A stretch of 64,000 nucleotides of DNA, taken from the NCBI RefSeq assembly GCF_947495675.1, contig NZ_CANLZX010000002.1, positions 186,001 through 250,000 on the forward strand. Direction: 5' to 3'. The stretch comes from an uncultured Algibacter sp. (lineage in GTDB: Bacteria; Bacteroidota; Bacteroidia; Flavobacteriales; Flavobacteriaceae). Numbering within the stretch: the first letter of the stretch is position 1; every line of letters starts with the position of its first letter. Positions 7,914 through 17,174 of the stretch are shown in pieces. The notes under the pieces are model-generated. The model saw only the letters and a list, made by a program, of their open reading frames with translations, searched no databases and had not been told where the DNA came from. A program made the translations under genes and the position numbers.

Positions 7914-9377
7914 ATGATAGAAATTAGTCTAAAAACCTTATTGATTGGGTTAGCATTTACAATGGTTAGTTGCATTGAAAAACCAAAAGAAGAAGCACAA
8001 ATAGAAAACGATAAACCAAACATCATTCTCTTTGTGTCTGACGATCATGGATTAGACGCTTTAGGTGCTTATGGGAATCCTATTATTAAAACGCCAAATC
8101 TTGATAAATTAGCTGCAGAAGGAACCATGTTTACAAACGCATATTGTACAAGTGCAAGTTGCGCAGCCAGTAGGTCTGTAATACTTTCAGGGCAATTTGG
8201 TCATGCAACAGGTTCTTACGGACATGTGCACGATTACCATCATTTTAGTACTTACGATGAGGTTAAAACTCTACCGGTATTATTAGAAAAAGCAGGTTAT
8301 GAAACAGCAAGAATCGGTAAATATCATGTAGCTCCAGAAAAAGTATATCATTTTAATACCGTTTTAGAGGCAGATCCTAGAAATACGGTAGAAATGGCAG
8401 AGAAATGTAATGATGTACTTAAATCAGATAAACCATTCTTTTTATATTTCTGTACAGACGATCCGCATCGTGGACATCCGTTCGAGCCAGACCCTTGGGA
8501 CACACCAAATAGTTTTGGAAACAAGAAAGAAGGTTACAAAGATGTTGAAACTATATCCTATAATCCAGAAGATGTTTTAGTTCCAGATTTTTTACCAGAT
8601 ACCAAGCAAAGTCGAGAAGAAATAGCTCAATACTATCAAAGTATTTCAAGAATAGATCAAGGTTTCGGTAAATTGATGAAGATGCTTCAGGAAACTGGTA
8701 AAGCAGATAACACAATTGTATTCTATATTTCTGATAACGGAATGGCTTTTCCTGGTGCAAAGACAACCGTTCACGAACCAGGGATTAAATTACCATGTAT
8801 TATTAAAGATCCAACAAATAATTCGAAAGGAGTAACTAATAATGCGATGATTTCTTGGGTTGATTTAACACCAACCATTTTGGATATGGCAAAAGTTGAT
8901 TATAAAGAAGATGAATTTCACGGTAAATCCTTTGAAGGTATTATCGATCGAGAAGACCCAGAAGGCTGGAACGAAATTTATGCATCTCATACCTTTCACG
9001 AAATCACCATGTATTATCCAATGCGTGTCGTAAGAAGTGATAATTATAAACTCATTTGGAACATCGCTTATCAATTAGAATATCCTTTTGCATCAGACCT
9101 TTGGGCTGCATCCACTTGGCAAGGAATTTATAGAGCGAAAGAAGAATATTTCGGACCTAAAAAAGTTCAGGATTATTTATTCAGACCAGAATTCGAATTG
9201 TATGATTTATTAAAGGACCCAAATGAATTAAACAATTTGGCTATTCAAGAAGATTTCAAAAATGTTTTAGAAAACATGAAATCTAAAATGAAAGATTTTC
9301 AAACCAAAACCAAAGATCCTTGGATGATTATGTGGAGTCATGATGCATCTTTACAAGGAACAGGAGTAAACTTATAA
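7914..9377 (+). CDS. S1 family sulfatase (S1-1), lipoprotein
   Basis: This 487-residue protein is an alkaline-phosphatase-fold sulfatase. A lipobox (MVSC, Cys20) places it on a membrane. Metal residues are VSDD (42-45). The formylglycine site is CAASR with Cys83, an uncommon CxA variant of CxPSR. A second metal motif SDNG is followed by a Lys and HEPG. The end has the usual ELYDLLKDPNELNNL block. It should remove one sulfate position from carrageenan oligosaccharides, but which one cannot be told from sequence. It starts a tightly packed gene run (4 nt to the GH110 gene). Confidence 0.85.
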   Translation: MIEISLKTLLIGLAFTMVSCIEKPKEEAQIENDKPNIILFVSDDHGLDALGAYGNPIIKTPNLDKLAAEGTMFTNAYCTSASCAASRSVILSGQFGHATGSYGHVHDYHHFSTYDEVKTLPVLLEKAGYETARIGKYHVAPEKVYHFNTVLEADPRNTVEMAEKCNDVLKSDKPFFLYFCTDDPHRGHPFEPDPWDTPNSFGNKKEGYKDVETISYNPEDVLVPDFLPDTKQSREEIAQYYQSISRIDQGFGKLMKMLQETGKADNTIVFYISDNGMAFPGAKTTVHEPGIKLPCIIKDPTNNSKGVTNNAMISWVDLTPTILDMAKVDYKEDEFHGKSFEGIIDREDPEGWNEIYASHTFHEITMYYPMRVVRSDNYKLIWNIAYQLEYPFASDLWAASTWQGIYRAKEEYFGPKKVQDYLFRPEFELYDLLKDPNELNNLAIQEDFKNVLENMKSKMKDFQTKTKDPWMIMWSHDASLQGTGVNL

Positions 9378-9381
9378 CATA

Positions 9382-11211
9382 ATGATTATGAACAATTTCA
9401 AAAGAAAAGTGTCCGGACTATTTTTAATACTAACTATATTTTTTTCCTGCAATACAAAAGCAACAGAAGTTATAGAAATTAAACATACAGAAGGCGATAT
9501 GACTTCCGTAATACGAAATGCAATAGAATCGGCAAAAGAAAAAGACATTAAGTTGGTTTTCGAAAAAGGAGTTTACAATTTCGAGACTCATTACGCTACA
9601 GGTAAATACTTACATGTAACCAATCATGGTAACGGATTTAAAAAAATCATTTTCAATTTTGAAGGTTTCAATTCTGTAGAAATTGAAGGAAATGGTTCTG
9701 AGTTCATTTTTAATGGCCAAACAGCACCTTTTGTGTTTGAAGGATGTAATAAAATTGATGTACGAAATCTAACTTTAGATTGGGATATTCCATTTTCTTT
9801 TCAAGGAGATGTTATGGCTGTAAACGAAGTAGAGCAGTATTACGATTTAAAACCTTATACAAAGGGATTTTCTTGGAAATTAAGAAAAGGACAAATTGAA
9901 TTCCCTGGAATCAATCATTTTAATTTTACATCTTTAGGAAGCTCTTTATCTCATAACAAAGAAACTAAGGCTGTAGATTATGGCGCTTGGGATCAAAATT
10001 TAATTCCCAATTATGTCGAAAAATTACCAAACGGAAATTTACGTTTTCATGATAATAACATGAAGAAATTCCCAAGAGTTGGAAGTGTCTTACAATCTAA
10101 AGGAGATAAAAAAAATAACCGTTATGCACCTGCATTCTTAGTTAGAAACTCAAAAAATATAATCTTTGACAAAGTGGTTATTCATCATGCTTTAGGAATG
10201 GGGTTCTTATTTGAACGATCTGAAGATATTAAAATTGTTAATAGCGGAATCTACATTCGCGAAGGGTCCGATAGGGTGATTTCTATTATAGCAGATGCTA
10301 CCCATTTTGCCAACTGTAAAGGGGATGTTTTAATTGAAAATTGTCGTTTAGAAGGCATGTATGATGATGGAACTAATGTACATGGAACTTATGTTCAAGT
10401 TGATAAAATTATTGACAGTAAAACCGTTAGAGTTGCCTTGAGACATTTTCAGCAATTAGGATTTGAATTTGCCGAAGCAGGAGATGAAGTTTGGATTATT
10501 AAAAACCCAAATCCACAAAGAGCTGGAGAAAACAAAGTCGCTGGAGTTCATGTGATAAATGATGTTTTCACAGAGTTAACTTTAGAGAATGAATTACCAT
10601 CAGATTTAAAAGAAGGAGATATACTGGAAAACAAGACTTGGAATCCAACCTTTACAATGCGAGGAAATACTATTCGAGACCACAGGGCAAGAAATATTAT
10701 CATTAAAACACCAAAAAAGATAATTATTGAAGACAATGATTTATCATCTATGATGTCTTCAATTATGTTAAGAGGAGAAACGTTTTTCTGGTATGAATCT
10801 GGAAATGTAGAAGATGTTGTTATTCGTAATAATCGTTTTGTGCATTGTGCCTATGGAGGTTCAGAACATGCTGTTTTAAAGGTGTCACCAAGACTCGCTA
10901 AAACATTTGACAATACAATTACTTACGATAGAAACATTCAATTTATTAACAATACAATTGAGACGTTTGATAACAGAATTGTTTGGGCAGATAGAGTAGA
11001 TGGATTGATTATAAAAGGCAATACTATAAAGCAGACTACAACAGAGAAGCCTCAATTTCCTGATGCTTTTATGTTCGATTTGATTAATTGTAATGGCGTA
11101 GAAATTAGCGATAATACTTATGATGGAAATTGTGACAAATCATTAAAAGCAGATGATAGCTCAAACAAAACATTAAAAGTTAAGAACAATAAAGGGTTTA
11201 AAAATTTATAA
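9382..11211 (+). CDS. GH110-type exo-alpha-1,3-galactosidase (GH110-1), lipoprotein
   Basis: This 609-residue right-handed beta-helix protein is predicted to remove terminal alpha-1,3-linked galactose, i.e. the desulfated D unit of carrageenan. The signal ends FFSC (Cys23). The hallmark block runs ADATHF (Asp305), then 23 residues later DDGTNVHGTY (Asp328/Asp329). This D-(22)-DD spacing equals Asp321/Asp344/Asp345 of PdGH110B as I recall them. Repeated IIIKTPKKIIIEDNDL-type rungs follow. The start could be Met at 9388 instead (MNNFKRK). It is packed between S1-1 and an SGNH esterase. A second copy lies at 41435. Confidence 0.8.
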   Translation: MIMNNFKRKVSGLFLILTIFFSCNTKATEVIEIKHTEGDMTSVIRNAIESAKEKDIKLVFEKGVYNFETHYATGKYLHVTNHGNGFKKIIFNFEGFNSVEIEGNGSEFIFNGQTAPFVFEGCNKIDVRNLTLDWDIPFSFQGDVMAVNEVEQYYDLKPYTKGFSWKLRKGQIEFPGINHFNFTSLGSSLSHNKETKAVDYGAWDQNLIPNYVEKLPNGNLRFHDNNMKKFPRVGSVLQSKGDKKNNRYAPAFLVRNSKNIIFDKVVIHHALGMGFLFERSEDIKIVNSGIYIREGSDRVISIIADATHFANCKGDVLIENCRLEGMYDDGTNVHGTYVQVDKIIDSKTVRVALRHFQQLGFEFAEAGDEVWIIKNPNPQRAGENKVAGVHVINDVFTELTLENELPSDLKEGDILENKTWNPTFTMRGNTIRDHRARNIIIKTPKKIIIEDNDLSSMMSSIMLRGETFFWYESGNVEDVVIRNNRFVHCAYGGSEHAVLKVSPRLAKTFDNTITYDRNIQFINNTIETFDNRIVWADRVDGLIIKGNTIKQTTTEKPQFPDAFMFDLINCNGVEISDNTYDGNCDKSLKADDSSNKTLKVKNNKGFKNL

Positions 11212-11213
11212 GG

Positions 11214-12095
11214 ATGAGAAAGGTAAAATCTGTACTTATTCTTTTTTCTATATTGATGCTGTTTAGTTGCAATGGTAAAGCACAAAACCCTATTCAAGTT
11301 GTTTTTTTAGGAGGACAATCAAATATGGCTGGAGCTGGAAATTTTGATGAATTATCAATTTCAGAAATCAAAAGAATTGAAAAAGTTTCAGAACGAGTTT
11401 CCTTGAGTTTTAATGGAAAACCAGCAAAACCACTTTCATACTTCGATAATAAACCAACAGAAAAATACAACTTTTTAAAACGCTTTGGGCCAGAAGTTTT
11501 TATTGGTTTAACATTAGCTGAAGCCAATCCAACCAATCACTATTTGCTTATTAAAAGGTCACAAGGAGGAACTGCTCTTTATGGTGCATGGAATCCAGAT
11601 TGGACAGCAGAAAAAGCTAAAGCTGTTGAAAAACCTATAAAGCAAAATATAAAGCTTTATGACATGCATATTGCCGATATAAAAGAAAATTTAGAGCAAT
11701 TAAAAAACCAAGGGAAAAATTTCGAAATAATTGGAATGACTTGGATGCAAGGTGAAAATGATGCTGCTCGAGAAGTGAGTGCGAGATCCTATGAAGTGCT
11801 CTTAAAAAAACTAATCTTCAGTTATAGAACTGAATTTAAAGTGGAAGAAATGCCTTTTGTAGTTGGACAAATTAATTCAAGATATGGGAATTTTGATGGT
11901 GGGCCTGATATGGTTAGGGCATCTATGGTAAATGTTGCTAATTCAGATAAAAATGTAGCAGTTATTAAAACGGCTACTGATACTTCATGGAGTGATTATC
12001 CTAAACATACAGACAATGTGCATTACAACACAGAAGGGCAAAAACGTTTAGGCATAGCATTTGCAAAGGCGTTAATGAAACTACAAAAGGATTAA
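11214..12095 (+). CDS. SGNH-type carbohydrate esterase (SASA/CE6-like), lipoprotein
   Basis: This 293-residue protein has a lipobox (MLFSC, Cys19). It carries GGQSNMAGAG (nucleophile Ser in GQSN), GMTWMQGEND (oxyanion/Gly-Asn region) and a late DNVHYNTEG (catalytic Asp/His). This is the plan of the sialate-O-acetylesterase-like family also used by CE6 acetylxylan esterases. It probably removes an acyl group from a sugar. Lambda-carrageenan is not usually described as acetylated, so the natural substrate is open. It starts 2 nt after the GH110 stop and ends 1 nt before the next esterase, so co-translation is likely. Confidence 0.75.
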   Translation: MRKVKSVLILFSILMLFSCNGKAQNPIQVVFLGGQSNMAGAGNFDELSISEIKRIEKVSERVSLSFNGKPAKPLSYFDNKPTEKYNFLKRFGPEVFIGLTLAEANPTNHYLLIKRSQGGTALYGAWNPDWTAEKAKAVEKPIKQNIKLYDMHIADIKENLEQLKNQGKNFEIIGMTWMQGENDAAREVSARSYEVLLKKLIFSYRTEFKVEEMPFVVGQINSRYGNFDGGPDMVRASMVNVANSDKNVAVIKTATDTSWSDYPKHTDNVHYNTEGQKRLGIAFAKALMKLQKD

Positions 12096-12096
12096 A

Positions 12097-13482
12097 ATGA
12101 AAAAACTATATTTTACAATAGCATTTTTATCCCTTCAATTTGTTTCTGCCCAAGTTACACCAAATAGCCTATTTCAAGACCATATGGTATTGCAAAGGAA
12201 TCAACCAATAGCAGTATTTGGAAAAGCAACTTCTGAAAAAACAGTAGACGTAACATTTAGGGACAAAACATATTCAACAAATGTTAAAAATGGTTTTTGG
12301 AAATTATTTTTAGATGAATCTGACGCTGGAGGACCTTATAACCTAATTATAAAAGGGAAGAATGAAATTGTTTTGTCCGATATTTTAGTTGGAGAAGTTT
12401 GGCTTTGTTCAGGGCAATCGAACATGGAGATGCCAGTAAAAGGGAATAAGGGACAGCCAATTAACGGAAGTAATTTAGCAATTCTTAATAGTGAGAATTC
12501 TCAAATCCGTTTATTTAAAGTTGGAAGAAATATGTCTCAAAAGCCTATAGATTCTTGTGAAGGCCAATGGGAACTCGCAGAACCTGCTACGGTCAAAGAA
12601 TTTAGTGCAACTGCCTATTTTTATGGAAAAATGCTTCAAGAGCAATTAAATGTTCCTATTGGACTTATTACCAGTAGTTGGGGTGGAACACCAGCAGAAG
12701 CTTGGACTCCAAATGAAATAATAGCATCTGAATTCAAGAACTTTAAGGGTTGGAATAAAGATAATACAAAACCTCAAAAGAATCCTTCAGTATTATATAA
12801 TGGAATGATTCATCCATTAAAGCCGTTTACATTTAAAGGTGTAATCTGGTATCAAGGAGAAGCTAATAAAACCTATCATGAAAATTACACAGAATTGTTT
12901 TCATCAATGATTAAAAGCTGGAGAGCAACTTGGGGACAAGGAGATTTCCCTTTTTATTATGTTCAAATCGCACCATTAGGTTGGGGAGGAGATAATCAGG
13001 CTTTTTTAAGAGAGAAACAACTAAAAACAATGTTTGCGGTTCCAAATACAGGAATGGCAGTAACTTTGGATATTGGAGAAAAAGAATGTATCCACCCCGC
13101 AGAAAAACAAAAAGTTGGAGAACGCTTAGCGCTTTGGGCATTAGCAAAAAATTATGGTTTTGATGCTGTTGAGTATAGTGGTCCAATATATAAATCGATG
13201 AATGTAAATGGAAATAAAATATCGCTTGAATTTGATTTCGCCCCAAATGGATTGACTAGTATGGGAAAAGAATTAACTGATTTTGAAGTATCTGGTGGAG
13301 ATAAAATATTTCATAAAGCAGAAGCAGATATTTTAAAAAATGGGAAATTAGTTGTTTGGAGTACAAAGGTTCAAAATCCTATTGCAGTAAGATATGGATG
13401 GAACGCGTGGGTAAATGGCTCATTATTTAACACAGCTGGTTTACCTGCGTCATCTTTTAGAACAGATAACTGGGAAGAATAA
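12097..13482 (+). CDS. Sialate O-acetylesterase-like SGNH esterase
   Basis: This 461-residue protein has a Sec signal peptide (FVSAQ, residues 1-19) with no lipobox, so it is probably periplasmic. An N-terminal beta-sandwich (~25-95) holds the typical LFQDHMVLQRNQPIAVFG opening. The esterase core has LCSGQSNMEMPV, GVIWYQGEAN and late DIGEKECIHPAEKQKVGERLA (catalytic Asp/His). This is the SIAE-type architecture seen in many PULs (CE20-like). It probably de-acylates oligosaccharides after import, complementing the lipoprotein esterase directly upstream. Confidence 0.78.
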   Translation: MKKLYFTIAFLSLQFVSAQVTPNSLFQDHMVLQRNQPIAVFGKATSEKTVDVTFRDKTYSTNVKNGFWKLFLDESDAGGPYNLIIKGKNEIVLSDILVGEVWLCSGQSNMEMPVKGNKGQPINGSNLAILNSENSQIRLFKVGRNMSQKPIDSCEGQWELAEPATVKEFSATAYFYGKMLQEQLNVPIGLITSSWGGTPAEAWTPNEIIASEFKNFKGWNKDNTKPQKNPSVLYNGMIHPLKPFTFKGVIWYQGEANKTYHENYTELFSSMIKSWRATWGQGDFPFYYVQIAPLGWGGDNQAFLREKQLKTMFAVPNTGMAVTLDIGEKECIHPAEKQKVGERLALWALAKNYGFDAVEYSGPIYKSMNVNGNKISLEFDFAPNGLTSMGKELTDFEVSGGDKIFHKAEADILKNGKLVVWSTKVQNPIAVRYGWNAWVNGSLFNTAGLPASSFRTDNWEE

Positions 13483-13493
13483 AAATTGTAAAA

Positions 13494-14960
13494 ATGAAGC
13501 AAATAAATCATGTAATTTCGATTCTTTTAATATCCTTTTTTTGCCTGGTAAGCTGCGCCCAAAAAAGATCTGAGGCTAAAACTCAAACGAAAATAGAGGC
13601 AAAACCAAATATTATTTACATTCTAGCAGATGATATGGGGTATGGAGATGTTGGTGTTTATGGACAAAAAAAAATAAAAACCCCCAATATTGATAAAATG
13701 GCTAGTGAAGGTATAAAATTCACTAATCACTATTCAGGACAAACAGTTTGTTCCCCATCAAGGTGTTCCCTAATGACAGGAATGCATATGGGTAATGCAT
13801 CAGTTACAAGAAATGGTCAATTAATGAACCCAGACGATGTTACTGTAGCAGAATTGATTAAACCAGCCGGTTATAGAACAGGAATAATTGGGAAATGGGG
13901 ATTATCTGAAGGAGCTACAGCTGCTAATAGTCCCAACCAACAAGGATTTGATCATTATTTTGGATTTGAAAATCAAGGGTTTGCTCATTTCTACTATCCC
14001 GAATATTTATTTAGAAATCATTTAAAGGTTGAGTATCCTGAAAATATTAATATTCGCGATGATAAAGGAAATTATATAGAAGGAAAAGGAACCTATAGTC
14101 ATGATGAATTTGCAAAAGAAGCATTACAGTTTATAAATGATAACAAATATGAACCATTTTTCTTGTATTTACCTTTTGCTATTCCTCATGCAGAATTGAC
14201 AATACAAGAAGAGGCTAAAAAACAGTATAGAGGTTTAAACTGGCCAGAAACACCCAAAGCCGAAGGTGGAGGTGGAAAAAAAGATGATGCGGGTTACGGC
14301 AGCCAGTATGTTGGGGGCTATTGCGCTCAAAAAGAGCCAAATGTCACTTATGCTGCCATGATTTCAAAAATGGATGAAAACATTGGAAAAATTCTAGATT
14401 TATTAGAAGAATTGGGAATAGCCGAAAATACAATTATAATGTTTTCAAGTGATAACGGTCCTTCAGACGAAGGTGGTCAAGACATACCTTTTTTTGATAG
14501 TTCAGGTGGTTTAAGGGGTAAAAAGAGAGATATTTATGAGGGCGGTATTCGTATTCCGTTTGTTGTTAAGTGGAAAGGAACGGTTCAAGCAGGAATCGAA
14601 TCTGATTTACCAAGTGCCTTTTGGGACTTTTTGCCAACGGTTTGTGATTTAGCAGGTGTTAGTACTCCCAAAAATGTAAACGGCATCAGCTTATTACCAA
14701 CAATTTTAGGTAATAAATCTCAGCAAATCAGGCATGATTATTTATTCTGGGAATGGCAAAGAGGTAAAAACCCTTATTATGAAGCTTTACGAGTAGACAA
14801 TTGGAAAGCTTTCAGAATAACTCCTAATAATGAAGAACCATATTACGAGCTTTATGATTTAGATAAAGATGTTGGAGAAACTAACAATATTGCAAGTCAG
14901 CACCCTGAGTTAATTGAAAAGTTTATACCTTATTTTGAGGAAGCTAATGGTAAGCCATAA
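13494..14960 (+). CDS. S1 family sulfatase (S1-2), lipoprotein
   Basis: This 488-residue arylsulfatase-type protein has a lipobox (LVSC, Cys21). The metal pair is ADDMGYGD. The formylglycine Cys is Cys86 in VCSPSR. It also has SSDNG and the SGGLRGKKRDIYEGGIR block, with its Lys and the late metal/substrate region. It is most like S1-9 (35881): both share CSPSR followed by LMTG-H-G, the GGL-G-KRD-YEGGIR stretch and a long C-terminal match. They look like one paralogous pair within the PUL. Position of the sulfate removed is unknown. Confidence 0.85.
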   Translation: MKQINHVISILLISFFCLVSCAQKRSEAKTQTKIEAKPNIIYILADDMGYGDVGVYGQKKIKTPNIDKMASEGIKFTNHYSGQTVCSPSRCSLMTGMHMGNASVTRNGQLMNPDDVTVAELIKPAGYRTGIIGKWGLSEGATAANSPNQQGFDHYFGFENQGFAHFYYPEYLFRNHLKVEYPENINIRDDKGNYIEGKGTYSHDEFAKEALQFINDNKYEPFFLYLPFAIPHAELTIQEEAKKQYRGLNWPETPKAEGGGGKKDDAGYGSQYVGGYCAQKEPNVTYAAMISKMDENIGKILDLLEELGIAENTIIMFSSDNGPSDEGGQDIPFFDSSGGLRGKKRDIYEGGIRIPFVVKWKGTVQAGIESDLPSAFWDFLPTVCDLAGVSTPKNVNGISLLPTILGNKSQQIRHDYLFWEWQRGKNPYYEALRVDNWKAFRITPNNEEPYYELYDLDKDVGETNNIASQHPELIEKFIPYFEEANGKP

Positions 14961-15018
14961 AGGTCTTTAATAAAAATTTAAAATTAAATAAGTGAATCAG
15001 CATCTAATTTAGGTAAAT

Positions 15019-16947
15019 ATGAAACGTAGAAATTTTTTTAAAACAGGAGCTAAAGGGGCTTTAGCAGCAAGTTTGTTGCCTTTAACGGGAAGTATTGCTG
15101 CCCAAAATTTAGAAACAGGCGAAAGCAAGTTAATTCATTTTAACCAACCTGATGGTGATAGAAAAACAGACCCTAAGAGAAGAAAGACTTTAAATGTTGA
15201 TGTAGTTGTTATAGGTGCAGGTATGGCAGGTATTTCGGCTGCTGTTTCGGCAGCTAGAAATGGTTCTAAAGTAATTTTAGTTCAAGATCGGCCTGTTTTA
15301 GGAGGAAATGCCTCTAGCGAAATGCGAGTTACTGTAAATGGTGTTCAAGGATTGAAGAACAAACATAAAATTGAAAGAGAAACCGGAATTATTGAAGAAA
15401 CACTTATAGAAAACTGGTATTACAATCCACAGGCATCTTATCATGTTTGGGATCATGTTTTATATAATTTTGTGGTAAGAGAAAAGAATTTAACGCTGTT
15501 ATTAAATACGTCGGCAATGGACGTTGCAATGGATGGTAATACTATTAAGAATGTTGTTTGTTGGCAAACCACCACAGAAACTTTGTTTACTTTAAATGCA
15601 GATATGTTTGTTGATTGTTCTGGTGATGGATTGATTGCAGCTAGTGCAGGAGCAGAGTTTAGAATGGGGCGTGAGGGTAAAGCAGAATTTAATGAGTCAT
15701 TTGCACCAGACGAACCAGATGGTTGGGTAATGGGTGACTGCATTATGATGATAACCAAAGACATGGGTAAACCCGTACCTTTTTATCCACCAGAATACGC
15801 TATTCCGTTTGACGGAGAAAAAGCTGAGACTACGGGGCATAGAAAAATTAAGCAAGTTAAAGAAGGCTTTTGGTGGGTAGAAGTTGGAAGTGATGTTGAT
15901 ATAATTGGTGAACGAGATGAAATAAGACATAAATTAATGGCTTACTTTTATGGTGTATGGGATTATATTAAAAACTCAGGAAAACACCCTGAAGCAGATA
16001 ATGTTGTTTTAGATTGGATTGGATCAATTCCTGGAAGAAGAGAGTCTCGTCGTTTTATGGGAGATTTTATATTAACTCAAAATGATATGCTCGGACTTCG
16101 TCATTTTGAAGATGCTATAGCCTTTGGTGGTTGGAGTTTAGATGAACATAACCCAGGTGGTATTGAAGATTTAAACCAACCAGCTAGTTTTTTTCATTCT
16201 AGATTTGATAATATATATGAAGTTCCGTTTCGTTGTCTATATTCAAAAAATATTTCCAATTTATTATTCGCAGGAAGAAATGTGAGTGTATCACATATGG
16301 CATTGTCTTCAACAAGAATTATAGGAACTTGTTCAATGATGGGACAAGCAGCAGGAACTGCTGCCGCTATGTGTTCACAAAAAGGTGTAAACCCAAGAGA
16401 CTTATATCAAAATCATATTAATGAATTGCAAGAACAATTATTAAGAGACGATTCTTATTTTCCTAATCGTCCAGCAAACGATGCTAATGACAAAGCCAAA
16501 AAAGCAAGTTTAATATTTGCCTCATCAACTTTATCGGGGGATGTGAAAAACCTATTGGATGGTGTATCTCGTGATGAAGTAGACAAAATACACCATTGGA
16601 AATCTGATGGCTTGAATGCAGAACTACAGTTAGAGTGGGAGAAAACTCAAAATTTAACAAGTGTTGAAATGAAGTTTGATACGAATCTACAACGTAAAAT
16701 AAACATGCATAAACAACCTAAAAAGCATGAAACACAGCCTATGGAAATTCCTAAGGAGTTGGTTAAAAACTTAATTGTAGAAGCTAGATTAAAAGGGAGT
16801 TGGGTACAAGTAGGTAAAGTTGATAATAACCTTGCACGATTAGTTAAAGTTAAATTTGATGAAATAAATACAACAGCAATTCGAGTTAAATTTAAAAACA
16901 CTTATGGAGAACCAAATATAAAAATGTTTGAAATACGTTGTTATTGA
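15019..16947 (+). CDS. Tat-exported FAD-dependent oxidoreductase with C-terminal beta-sandwich
   Basis: This 642-residue protein begins with a twin-Arg signal (KRRNFFKTGAKG...), so a folded cofactor protein is probably exported by Tat. The FAD-binding loop is VVVIGAGMAGISAA (~56-69), followed by GGNASSEMRV, as in the FAD_oxidored (PF12831) family. A late CSMMGQAAGTAAAMC motif contacts the flavin ADP in relatives. Residues ~530-642 look like a discoidin-like beta-sandwich that may bind glycan. Substrate and reaction are unknown; oxidation or dehydrogenation of a carrageenan oligosaccharide is an inference. A decayed sulfatase fragment lies immediately downstream. Confidence 0.75.
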   Translation: MKRRNFFKTGAKGALAASLLPLTGSIAAQNLETGESKLIHFNQPDGDRKTDPKRRKTLNVDVVVIGAGMAGISAAVSAARNGSKVILVQDRPVLGGNASSEMRVTVNGVQGLKNKHKIERETGIIEETLIENWYYNPQASYHVWDHVLYNFVVREKNLTLLLNTSAMDVAMDGNTIKNVVCWQTTTETLFTLNADMFVDCSGDGLIAASAGAEFRMGREGKAEFNESFAPDEPDGWVMGDCIMMITKDMGKPVPFYPPEYAIPFDGEKAETTGHRKIKQVKEGFWWVEVGSDVDIIGERDEIRHKLMAYFYGVWDYIKNSGKHPEADNVVLDWIGSIPGRRESRRFMGDFILTQNDMLGLRHFEDAIAFGGWSLDEHNPGGIEDLNQPASFFHSRFDNIYEVPFRCLYSKNISNLLFAGRNVSVSHMALSSTRIIGTCSMMGQAAGTAAAMCSQKGVNPRDLYQNHINELQEQLLRDDSYFPNRPANDANDKAKKASLIFASSTLSGDVKNLLDGVSRDEVDKIHHWKSDGLNAELQLEWEKTQNLTSVEMKFDTNLQRKINMHKQPKKHETQPMEIPKELVKNLIVEARLKGSWVQVGKVDNNLARLVKVKFDEINTTAIRVKFKNTYGEPNIKMFEIRCY

Positions 16948-16951
16948 TAAT

Positions 16952-17142
16952 TTGGCTGTTAATAACCGTTATAAATTAAAAATTAAAAAACCATATTTAT
17001 TCGACCAATAATAGACCCGAACGAATTGATTAATTTCTGTTACAAAAGACAATATATGGACATTACTAAAATGATGTGAACAAAATAATTTAAGCAGTTA
17101 AAAATAATAAAAGGCTGGGGTTAGCTAAGAAAACCTTATGCT
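16952..17142 (+). pseudogene. Remnant of the 3' end of a sulfatase gene
   Basis: This intergenic stretch matches the 3' coding part of S1-3 (about 20765-20965). Shared stretches include GTTATAAATTA, CCATATTTATTCGACC, ACGAATT, ATTAATTTCT, CTAAAATGATG and TTTAAGCA in the same order. The frame is broken by stops and small indels, so it is not coding. It is the tail of a lost sulfatase copy. The order remnant, GH42-like gene, S1-3 suggests a former sulfatase-GH42 tandem unit. Confidence 0.85.
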
Positions 17143-17174
17143 TTACAATAAACTTACATTTTAAAGACTAACTC

